Shown: positions 1 through 6,424 of the stretch, piece after piece
Position numbering within the stretch: the stretch's first letter is position 1
Layout: each line of letters starts with the position of its first letter
Origin: SIG424 sp045546695
Lineage (GTDB): Bacteria > Bacillota > Clostridia > UBA1212 > UBA1255
Direction: 5' to 3'
Assembly (NCBI GenBank): GCA_045546695.1
Contig: JAZQDE010000031.1
Coordinates: 1-16,132 of the forward strand
DNA: 16,132 bases
Notes under the pieces: generated by a model
What the model was told of the DNA's origin: nothing
Databases searched by the model: none
The model's input: the letters and a program-made list of their open reading frames with translations, nothing else
Program-made: the position numbers and the translations under genes

Positions 1-1
1 C

Positions 2-53
2 ATCAAGCGCTATTGTTTCAACTTTCCCGGGACATTTTCGCTAATGGTTGACA
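2..53 (-). repeat. Partial copy of the element end found at 423-474 (direct repeat)
   Basis: This stretch aligns without gaps to 423-474 (offset 421) with only a few mismatches, and both copies stop matching after the same GGTTGACA. Read on the minus strand it begins TGTCAACCATTAGCG and contains AATGTCCC, like the right terminus of the 81-474 element. It is best read as the same end of a second related element that continues left of the window, in the same orientation. Positions 54-80 between the two look like ordinary AT-rich spacer. The identity is seen directly; the mobile-element interpretation is inferred. Confidence 0.7.
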
Positions 54-182
54 GGCAAAAATAACAGAATATTTAAAAGTTGTAAGCCATTTATGATAAT
101 GTCCCACTAAACCACAAGGGAAAATGTCCCGCTTGCTGTCGCGGTGGGCGCGGCCGATGTTGTGGGCGCGGAGGCGGAATCG

Positions 183-234
183 TTGACGAGCGGGGTTTGC
201 GGGCGAGATTTGCGAGCGGGATTTGCGAGCGAGA
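183..234. repeat. Four 13-bp GC-rich tandem units inside the element
   Basis: The units run 183-195, 196-208, 209-221 and 222-234. The last three are near-identical variants of TTTGCGAGCGAGA, and the first is more diverged (10 of 13 match). The stretch is clearly richer in G and C than both the AT-rich DNA to its right and the host genes, which suggests a separate origin or a selected function within the element. The unit length is not a multiple of the helical turn, and no reading frame is open across it. Confidence 0.7.
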
Positions 235-256
235 TTTTCTAAAAATCACTCTGGCT

Positions 257-386
257 ATTAGAAAAAAACGGATTTTTAAGTAATTATCAGGCTGAAAATG
301 AGTTTTTTTCTAATTAAACTGTGCTACATTAGAAAAAACAATGATTTTCACGATTTCCAATGCTAAAAACAATGTTTTTTCTAATA
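257..386. repeat. Two successive perfect inverted repeats of the motif ATTAGAAAAAAC
   Basis: Arm pair 1 is ATTAGAAAAAAAC at 257-269 with GTTTTTTTCTAAT at 302-314 (13 bp, 32-nt loop). Arm pair 2 is ATTAGAAAAAACA at 328-340 with TGTTTTTTCTAAT at 373-385 (13 bp, 32-nt loop). A degenerate further copy, ATTAGAAAC, starts at 399. Equal arm length and equal loop length in two tandem hairpins suggest a duplicated unit of about 71 bp. They could form cruciform or RNA hairpins, or be paired protein-binding sites. Function unknown. Confidence 0.75.
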
Positions 387-402
387 TCTGCGTACTAAAT
401 TA

Positions 403-440
403 GAAACACATCAGCCCTGATTATCAAGAGCTGATGTTTC
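403..440 (-). terminator. Hairpin in the element, possible terminator for the minus-strand operon
   Basis: ACATCAGC (408-415) pairs perfectly with GCTGATGT (430-437) around a 14-nt loop. The outer GAAAC/GTTTC extends the stem with a 2-nt bulge. On the minus strand it lies about 20 nt after the stop codon of the GH78-type gene and is followed by GTTTCTAATTT, a broken rather than clean U-tract. It may end the long operon, using sequence supplied by the inserted element, but terminator strength is uncertain. Confidence 0.4.
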
Positions 441-461
441 ATCTTTTCCGGGACATTTCCG

Positions 462-2846
462 CTAATGGTTGACACTGTTTTCCACCTTCCACCCTTCCGG
501 AAGTGAGAGTCTTGTTTGCAAAACGCCGTCTACGTTAGTCCACGACAGCGAAATCATACCGTCCGACGTCGCCACTGTTCCGCGCGCCCATCTTAGACCA
601 CATGGGTGCGGATCAATACGAATTGACTTTGTTTCTTCGTCGGGAATGCCAAGCCCCAGGATATCACGAGTCAGGTGAACACCTGCGTGTGCATTAAAAC
701 CGTGGCAACGGCTTGTTCCGACCATATCAACGTCCTCCCAGAAAGTACCGGGACCTTCCTTAAGATGGAAACCATATATCTTCTTCATTTCTGTCATCAA
801 GGCGTCATATCTGCCATATTTTGCCAGCATATCAAGACGTATACACAAGCCGATGAAAAGATTCGCGCCGCCGACTCTTGGTGAATGCGGATATTCCGGT
901 GCAGGCCCCATGTTGCGCACTGTGCGGTCTATAACAATCCCGGCGACAGCCTTTTCACCATCATCTTCAAGGTCATCAAAAAGACCAGACCATATCATCA
1001 GATATTGAGCAGATTCAGAAAAATAACCGCGTGAACGAAAAACGCCATTTTCAAACGTCAGACTATCGGGCATAGCAGGCGCAGACTTAACCAGTCTGCC
1101 ATTATTTGCCATAAAGACGTCGCATATAATTCTGCGCATTTTACGGCCTTGCGCCAGCCAGTCCTCCCTGCCGTAAAGGCCGGCAAGATCAATGAGCATT
1201 TTTGCAAATAAAGCATTTGCGGCTGTCGATATCGGTTGGCAGAACTCAGTAGAATTTGAGAAAGACCAATCTATAAACAGGCACGGCAGATTTTCAATAA
1301 GACCTGACGGACCAATCAAAGACATACTGCCATTTACAAATTCTTCCACCCTGGCTGCATATTTCTCTGCCATTAAATGGTCACTGCTCCGCTTTACATA
1401 TTCGCAAAGCTCAAGCATCAGCCAGAAAGACCACGTTGTGATAGATACACATTGTGTCTGATTCAGCTTTGTGCCGGGGAAAACCTCCGGGAAAAATGCA
1501 TTCCATATTTTATCAGCAGTGACTTCTAAGAAATTCTCTATAAATGCCTTTTCAACTGACAAATCTCCCAACATCTGGCAGGCAGCGCGGGCAGTCCAGA
1601 AAGAATCACAAAGCCAGCCACCGCGTTCCCTTTCAGGGCAATCCATGAAAATATCAAGCGTATTAAGCTTCAAAGTCCGGCGGGCTGCGCGGTAAAGCCT
1701 GTTGATATCGTCATCACTGCACTGGAAAAAGCCGTTTCCATTATCAGGATAAGAATAATCAAGAGAATACAAATTTTTCACACAAAAAGCACCTGTGCCG
1801 CGAAAATACAATTTTATGTACCTGAACAGAGCCGGTTCCATAGAAACGAATGAAGTATTGCCCTTTTTCACGTGCAATCTTGTAACATGATTCGGTTGAA
1901 GTGATAAATGGCTCTTATCGTCGTAATAGCCGTAGCTTTCCAGGTGAACAATATCGACAATGCCGTCCTGCTCACATACAAACTCTATGCCGATAAAACC
2001 CATGCGACTTTCAATAAAATCAAAGTTCAGATAAGCATCATCGCTCACCTTACCACTCACGACACCGCCCTGGCCGACCTGAATCCTGTCAGTTTTGCAA
2101 ATATTTTGCTCAACCGTTTGCAAAAATTCCACGCCGGGACGCTCGCCAAGCGCCGAGAAGTACTCTTTGTGCTGTGCCTCAAACCACGGCAAATCAATTT
2201 TTTTGTTTCTGTCAATATATGCACTGCCAAAATCTGTCAGATACTTTTTATCCTCACATTCAAGCGTCGGCATGAGCATACCACGCGGAATCAAAGTGTC
2301 CTCCCATTCAAGCATTTCAACATCAAAGTCGCACATTTCAGGGTCATTTCGCCATGAAAAATACGAATTATCGAGATAATATATCTCCGCAATCTCCCTG
2401 CAATGAGATATTCTTTCTGCAAACTGAACCCTTTGCGTCAGATGTATTCCCTTCCAGGAATTGTCAGTCCTGTCTATCAGCTCACCTCCAGAGACAATAG
2501 CCAGTGCGAGCAAACCCGGATGACAGAGAATCTCATTTGAATACGATTTGAAGGGATCTCCGTGCGACGTCACTTCAACAGCGATTATATTTTCACCGAT
2601 ATTTGCAAATTCTGAAATATCGACTTTATCAACGCGAAGTGTCCCGTAGCCTGCACGGGCAGGGCCGTGCATCACAATATGCCCATTCACATACAGCCTG
2701 TAAAAAGAACATGCCGTAATATGAACTTCAATATCAGAAGCCTGAGTCTTATTTAATATAATTGAACGTGAAAAACCTGCCTGAATGTTGACATCATGGC
2801 GTAGGTTTTTCAAAAAAATAGGCTGTGCCTGTTTAATAAATTCCAT
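462..2846 (-). CDS. GH78-type alpha-L-rhamnosidase, C-terminus altered by repeat element
   Basis: A 794-aa cytosolic protein (no signal peptide) with alpha-L-rhamnosidase architecture. An N-terminal beta-sandwich holds FYRLYVNGHIVMHGP (about 48-62) and the aDVs-like strand of Bac_rhamnosid_N. A second sandwich follows (about 265-365), then an (alpha/alpha)6 barrel (about 375-735) and a C-terminal beta domain (about 740-790). The family signature DCPERERGGWLCD starts at residue 402. D402, E407 and D414 keep the spacing of the catalytic acids of Bacillus RhaB (D567, E572, D579), and E704 in TFWED fits the general-base glutamate. It would release terminal alpha-L-rhamnose. The start lies 2 bp after the upstream GH71/99-like gene's stop with no good Shine-Dalgarno, so translational coupling is likely. 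The last residues (VNH-stop) are encoded inside the terminal repeat of the 81-474 element, so the native tail is probably missing. Confidence 0.88.
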   Translation of the reverse strand: MEFIKQAQPIFLKNLRHDVNIQAGFSRSIILNKTQASDIEVHITACSFYRLYVNGHIVMHGPARAGYGTLRVDKVDISEFANIGENIIAVEVTSHGDPFKSYSNEILCHPGLLALAIVSGGELIDRTDNSWKGIHLTQRVQFAERISHCREIAEIYYLDNSYFSWRNDPEMCDFDVEMLEWEDTLIPRGMLMPTLECEDKKYLTDFGSAYIDRNKKIDLPWFEAQHKEYFSALGERPGVEFLQTVEQNICKTDRIQVGQGGVVSGKVSDDAYLNFDFIESRMGFIGIEFVCEQDGIVDIVHLESYGYYDDKSHLSLQPNHVTRLHVKKGNTSFVSMEPALFRYIKLYFRGTGAFCVKNLYSLDYSYPDNGNGFFQCSDDDINRLYRAARRTLKLNTLDIFMDCPERERGGWLCDSFWTARAACQMLGDLSVEKAFIENFLEVTADKIWNAFFPEVFPGTKLNQTQCVSITTWSFWLMLELCEYVKRSSDHLMAEKYAARVEEFVNGSMSLIGPSGLIENLPCLFIDWSFSNSTEFCQPISTAANALFAKMLIDLAGLYGREDWLAQGRKMRRIICDVFMANNGRLVKSAPAMPDSLTFENGVFRSRGYFSESAQYLMIWSGLFDDLEDDGEKAVAGIVIDRTVRNMGPAPEYPHSPRVGGANLFIGLCIRLDMLAKYGRYDALMTEMKKIYGFHLKEGPGTFWEDVDMVGTSRCHGFNAHAGVHLTRDILGLGIPDEETKSIRIDPHPCGLRWARGTVATSDGMISLSWTNVDGVLQTRLSLPEGWKVENSVNH

Positions 2847-2848
2847 AA

Positions 2849-4624
2849 TTATTTATCCATAAAACGGAATGTAAATCTTCCGCCCGGCACGCAGCTGCCG
2901 TCTGTATAAAGTTCCATAATATCGCCATCATTCAGGTTGTTGTCGCACCATTTGTAATTAAATGCCACGCCATCCTGCATTCCGATCATGCTGCGTGGAA
3001 CCGCAATCTGCATAATATTGCCGGCTACCGTGTAAGCGGCCTTGCCCGCAAGCTCCCAGTTCCAGCCACCAAGGCTCTTTTCTACAGTCACGAAGCCATC
3101 TTCAGGATTGTTGCGGTTTATGATGTACTCAAACTCTTCCCAGTCCTTTGTATCAGGGCCTGCAGGACAAGTATCAAGAAGCAAACGCATCCAATTTTTA
3201 CCATCACAAGGCGAGATATCGTCCTTTGTCTCTGCGTAAAAATAAACGTATTCATCATCATACGCAACACGGGTTTTAATAATGTCATTTCTTGTGGCAT
3301 CTGTCACATAATGGCAGCCTATGTAGCCGTCTGTGTCTCTTTTATAAGTATTGTTCGGATAATAATCATATGAAATAATATCGTTATCTTCCCACTGTGC
3401 TTTGCCTTTTGTGATGTCGATAGTTTTTGCCTTTTTCTGGCAATCAGGGGCTGACGCGCCCTTAAAGCGGCGAATATTTGTAACTAACTGGTAATAGTAA
3501 TGATCTTTTAATGAACCTTTCGTAGGCTCGATATCGCGCGAGTTTTCATCATCGAACTGATCCGGGAAAGCATTTTCTATGCCGCACCATTCATCATAGC
3601 GGCCCATATTCCACTCGTTCCATCCGGTCACGAATATAATCTCAGGATCAACGCTTATAGCGTAATCCCACTGTTCCTGGAAATTCAATCCATAGAATTT
3701 ACTATTTTCGATATTGCGGTCTGCGACAATCTTTTTACCGCGATATTCATAAGAATATGAAAAATCAGGCTGACCTGTGTAGCTTCTGCCCATGTTCGCA
3801 GGGCCGTTCATTGCACACAGGCGCTGCTCAATGTAGTCTGCATTCTGTGCAACGCCGACAGTCGTCATAGCGACCTTGCCTTCGCTGTTTTTATAAAGAG
3901 CCTGCGGATAAATATGCAGCCAGCCCCATTCTTTGTCAGTCATATCACCTTCAAAGTAAGACGGAATACCTTCCTTAAAGGTGAAAAATTCTTTGATTTC
4001 CTTCTGAAGCGGGTCATTTTCATCAAGCTGCTTGCTGTGAGACATTACCATAGGCTTGCCGTCCATGCAGAACCATAAATCGCGGTAAAGGCCCGGCTTA
4101 TAGAGCTTTTCATAAACCTGGCGCAGCGAAGAAACGGTGTTGGAAGAGAACCAGAATTGCATCATAAATGCTATCTGCGGCACCTTGATACCTTCTGCTT
4201 TTGCCTCACTCCATACTTCAAGCAATGCGGTATAGGCATACTCCCACACCGCATCTGCATTTGTACAATCAAACAAAACGAAATCCACTCCGGCGTTTGC
4301 GAGCATCTCTGCGTGCTTGCGCAGTACGTACTTATCTGTACGTGCATAATAGCCAAAAAGTGGTTCGTTCCAGAAGTTGAAAACGCCTTTATAATTATCC
4401 CAGATAGGATTTTTGTAGTCGTTCTGTATCTCAGGATACTTCTCCATGACAGCGTTGATATTCAGCGGCTTCAGATGTTTGTGCGCAGTGTCGTGCCACG
4501 TCCAGTAAAACATACCGACCAACTTGTCTTTCTTTCCTTCAGAAGTGCCTGTCTGTTCATAGCCTTCGACAGCTCTGCCGAGCCCGTCTACAGCAGTCCA
4601 TTTTGTGGGGTCAATTCTCGTCAT
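2849..4624 (-). CDS. Cytosolic GH71/GH99-like glycoside hydrolase with CBM9-like C-terminal domain
   Basis: A 591-aa protein without signal peptide. Residues 1-390 look like a (beta/alpha)8 barrel: VGMFYWTWH (36-44), EPLFGYY with E87, GVDFVLFDCTN (112-122) and TGWNEWN (333-339, E337). The GWNEW strand resembles the catalytic segment of GH99, GH71 and WbsX-type proteins, although the second glutamate of the GH99 NEWxEG motif is absent. Residues about 400-588 resemble a CBM9/DOMON-type sugar-binding sandwich (VAYDDEYVYFYAETKDD at 453-469). It is a paralogue of the middle of the 1231-aa surface lipoprotein at 9819-13514. It probably cleaves an imported oligosaccharide; substrate and exact family cannot be fixed from sequence. 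GAGAGG lies about 11 nt before the ATG. It follows the desulfoferrodoxin gene by 42 AT-rich bp that might hold a promoter. Confidence 0.75.
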   Translation of the reverse strand: MTRIDPTKWTAVDGLGRAVEGYEQTGTSEGKKDKLVGMFYWTWHDTAHKHLKPLNINAVMEKYPEIQNDYKNPIWDNYKGVFNFWNEPLFGYYARTDKYVLRKHAEMLANAGVDFVLFDCTNADAVWEYAYTALLEVWSEAKAEGIKVPQIAFMMQFWFSSNTVSSLRQVYEKLYKPGLYRDLWFCMDGKPMVMSHSKQLDENDPLQKEIKEFFTFKEGIPSYFEGDMTDKEWGWLHIYPQALYKNSEGKVAMTTVGVAQNADYIEQRLCAMNGPANMGRSYTGQPDFSYSYEYRGKKIVADRNIENSKFYGLNFQEQWDYAISVDPEIIFVTGWNEWNMGRYDEWCGIENAFPDQFDDENSRDIEPTKGSLKDHYYYQLVTNIRRFKGASAPDCQKKAKTIDITKGKAQWEDNDIISYDYYPNNTYKRDTDGYIGCHYVTDATRNDIIKTRVAYDDEYVYFYAETKDDISPCDGKNWMRLLLDTCPAGPDTKDWEEFEYIINRNNPEDGFVTVEKSLGGWNWELAGKAAYTVAGNIMQIAVPRSMIGMQDGVAFNYKWCDNNLNDGDIMELYTDGSCVPGGRFTFRFMDK

Positions 4625-4666
4625 ACAGCATCCAACCTCTCTTTTATTTAATTTTTATATATTTAT

Positions 4667-5290
4667 TTATATTTTTCCGCTCATTACATCGGAAATAATT
4701 GCAATTACTTTGCCATAGCAGCCACCGCAACCTGTAGAACAGTGCGTTGTATCCTTTACACTGTCAAAAGCTCCCAGCAGGCTGTCCATACTCTTGCTGT
4801 CCTGAACAGCATTAAGAATATCAAAATATTTCACCTTGTTGCACTTACATACAACGTAGTTTTCACTTGAATCTGCTTCTGCAGGTTCTGCCTCACATGT
4901 CGGTTCGGGCGTATTTTCAGCAACCCAGAGTCCGTGAAGATTACAATAAGCGTACACGGCTTCAATCTCGTCTCTTTCACAGATTGAAAAACAAGCAGCA
5001 GGCTTCTGGCCGGGCGCCAGGGCCTTTCTCTGATTGCCGGCTTTTGTCTGGATAGATATCCATTCAATGTAATGCTCGTCTGCCATAGGATGCTCGATGC
5101 TTCCCACAACTACGTATACTTTATTGCCTTCAATCTTGAAAACAGGCACGTGTTTTTCTAAAGATGCCTCTACGCTGGCAGGCACAATCTCTTCCATTCT
5201 GCTGCCGCAACACATAATCGGCACGCCTGAATCCTTAACAACAGCGAAAATATTTCCGCAATGTACGCACTTGAAAAATCTTTGCTTCAT
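4667..5290 (-). CDS. dfx: Desulfoferrodoxin (superoxide reductase) fused to a BFD-like [2Fe-2S] domain
   Basis: A 207-aa cytosolic protein. Residues 1-36 form the rubredoxin-like Fe(Cys)4 centre I (C8, C11, C27, C28). Residues about 40-125 form the superoxide reductase domain, with centre II ligands H47, H67, H73, C116 and H119 all present (EKHVPV, EHPMADEHYIEW, CNLHG). It reduces superoxide to peroxide without making oxygen. After an acidic linker (about 125-144), residues 145-207 carry CKC (C148, C150) and HCSTGCGGC (C184, C188, C191), the pattern of BFD-like [2Fe-2S] domains. Classical desulfoferrodoxins are about 125 aa, so the last 80 residues are an added module. It may pass electrons to the reductase or, like bacterioferritin-associated ferredoxin, reduce ferritin iron. 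The gene lies 16 bp after ferritin, with AAGGAGG before its ATG, so the two are probably co-transcribed. Confidence 0.9.
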   Translation of the reverse strand: MKQRFFKCVHCGNIFAVVKDSGVPIMCCGSRMEEIVPASVEASLEKHVPVFKIEGNKVYVVVGSIEHPMADEHYIEWISIQTKAGNQRKALAPGQKPAACFSICERDEIEAVYAYCNLHGLWVAENTPEPTCEAEPAEADSSENYVVCKCNKVKYFDILNAVQDSKSMDSLLGAFDSVKDTTHCSTGCGGCYGKVIAIISDVMSGKI

Positions 5291-5306
5291 GTTTCAGTGC
5301 GCCTCC

Positions 5307-5816
5307 TTACAGTACGAGAGACGGAGCTGTGTATACTCTTGCTGCCAATTCCTGGTTGAGCATGTACAGACTCTTGGGATCTGAACCAAAAAGTTCCATC
5401 TTTGAAATCAGGTCGTTTGCGTTTGTCTCTTCTTCGCCCTGCTCTTTAACAAACCAGTCGAGGAACTGCATTGTACGGAAGTCTCTTACGTCGTACGCTG
5501 CACCATAAATATTGTTAATAAGTGAAGTTACGTATTTTTCATGCTCAAGGCCCGCTTCAAGAACTTCCATGTGACTTGTGAAAACCTTGTCAGGTTTAGC
5601 GATTGCATCTAATGTAACAGGCATATTTTCATTCTGAAGATATGTGTAGAAGAGGAGTGCGTGATCTCTTTCTTCCTGAGCCTGTACCATGTACCAGTTT
5701 GCAAAACCATCCAGACCTTTTGCCTTGAAATAATTGGAAAAATCCAAATAAAGATATGCTGAATAGAACTCCTTATTGATTTGTTCGTTTAATAATTGAT
5801 GTACTTTTTTATCCAT
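5307..5816 (-). CDS. ftnA: Non-heme ferritin
   Basis: A 169-aa four-helix ferritin, the usual length for bacterial FtnA. The ferroxidase residues line up with E. coli FtnA after a one-residue shift: E16, E49 and H52 (EERDHA), E93, Q126 and E129. It therefore has both the A and B iron sites and the third-site residue. There is no heme-ligand methionine context of bacterioferritin. It would oxidise Fe(II), store it as a mineral in a 24-mer cage, and consume peroxide. A strong AGGAGGT sits 7 nt before the ATG, and its own promoter is visible in the 77-bp gap after the nitroreductase gene. The downstream superoxide reductase produces peroxide, which ferritin can use. Confidence 0.95.
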   Translation of the reverse strand: MDKKVHQLLNEQINKEFYSAYLYLDFSNYFKAKGLDGFANWYMVQAQEERDHALLFYTYLQNENMPVTLDAIAKPDKVFTSHMEVLEAGLEHEKYVTSLINNIYGAAYDVRDFRTMQFLDWFVKEQGEEETNANDLISKMELFGSDPKSLYMLNQELAARVYTAPSLVL

Positions 5817-5844
5817 ATTAATTTACCTCCTGAAATTTTTCTAT

Positions 5845-5876
5845 ATTATACCACAGATGTTCCGTATCGGTCTGTG
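5845..5876 (-). promoter_or_regulatory. Extended -10 promoter and overlapping inverted repeat before ferritin
   Basis: On the minus strand TGGTATAAT (5853-5845) is an extended -10 (TGn-TATAAT) about 30 bp before the ferritin ATG. No good -35 is present, which is typical of extended -10 promoters. An inverted repeat, CACAGA (5852-5857) and TCTGTG (5871-5876) with a 13-bp spacer, overlaps the -10 edge and the -35 region, in the right place for a repressor. A small palindrome, GTGATTTTATCAC, follows at 5874-5886. It does not match the PerR or Fur box consensus, so the regulator is unknown. Confidence 0.55.
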
Positions 5877-5893
5877 ATTTTATCACTTTTTTA

Positions 5894-6412
5894 TCAGAAT
5901 TTATTGTAAAAAACGACTTCGTCCAACGGTCTCTTGTCACTGTGAAGTCCCATCGGTTTACTGTTTTTGTCAGGATAACCCATAACAAGCAGCGCATGCG
6001 GCTCGTAATTATCCGGAATATTGAATTCTTTTCTCATCGCTGCGGGATCAAAATGCATTACCCAGCAGGAGCCTACGCCGAGTTCGTGTGCCATGAGCAT
6101 CATATGTGTCGTCACGATGCTCGCATCTACAGGCGCTGACTTTGCTCCGTCATATCTTCTTGTCCACGATTCGTTTTTGTTGAAACACACGAGCATTGCA
6201 AGTGGTGCGTCGCAGTGGCATACAGTGCATTTTTTTAGTTTTGCCAGCGCCTCGTCGGAATTAATCACAAGAATTCTCTGCGGCTGATTGTTACAGCCTG
6301 TCGGTGCAACGTGGCCCGCTGCCAGAATCTTGTCAATTACTTCCTGATCCGGCCTTTTTTTGTCAAATTTTCTTACTGAATATCTCTCGGTTGCAAATTT
6401 CAAAAAATCCAT
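5894..6412 (-). CDS. Nitroreductase-family FMN oxidoreductase
   Basis: A 172-aa protein of the single-domain nitroreductase family (usually 165-200 aa), which binds FMN and acts as a dimer. RYSVRKFD (10-17) is the N-terminal FMN-phosphate motif, PTGCNNQPQ (37-45) the second FMN-contact segment, and ELGVGSCWV (110-118) the conserved helix-strand before the isoalloxazine pocket. Such enzymes reduce nitro groups, quinones or flavins with NAD(P)H; the physiological substrate cannot be read from sequence. It starts 12 bp after the GHL6-type gene with AAGGAG at good spacing, so it is in the same transcript. The following ferritin gene suggests a redox role, for example flavin-mediated iron reduction, but that is inference. 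Cysteines C62, C65 and C67 form an unusual cluster. Confidence 0.88.
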   Translation of the reverse strand: MDFLKFATERYSVRKFDKKRPDQEVIDKILAAGHVAPTGCNNQPQRILVINSDEALAKLKKCTVCHCDAPLAMLVCFNKNESWTRRYDGAKSAPVDASIVTTHMMLMAHELGVGSCWVMHFDPAAMRKEFNIPDNYEPHALLVMGYPDKNSKPMGLHSDKRPLDEVVFYNKF

Positions 6413-6424
6413 TTTCTGTCTCCT

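Larger units (their letters stand above)
81..474. mobile_element. Candidate non-autonomous (MITE-like) element with 25-bp terminal inverted repeats
   Basis: The left end (81-105) and the reverse complement of the right end (474-450) match at 18 of 25 positions with no gaps. Both start TGT and end AATGTCCC. A further internal AAAATGTCCCG lies at 121-131. The interior codes for nothing recognisable; it holds a GC-rich tandem repeat (183-234) and three nested inverted repeats (257-440). No target-site duplication is visible: the flanks are AAGT on the left and CTGT on the right. TG-starting ends with repeated sub-terminal motifs resemble IS21-type elements, but no transposase is present, so the family is a guess. 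The right end overlaps the stop codon of the adjacent GH78-type gene. The rest of this gene-free stretch (1-461) shows nothing beyond the listed repeats. Confidence 0.55.

Noticed and set aside
1..474. CRISPR array
   Set aside because: The repeats are inverted or directly adjacent, of varied length and not separated by unique spacers; no cas genes are present.
4157..4651. Plus-strand 164-aa frame
   Set aside because: It lies opposite the well-supported GH71/99-like gene and shows no known motif.
5874..5891. Plus-strand terminator-like hairpin followed by T6
   Set aside because: No plus-strand gene lies upstream, the stem is only 5 bp, and it fits better as part of the ferritin control region.
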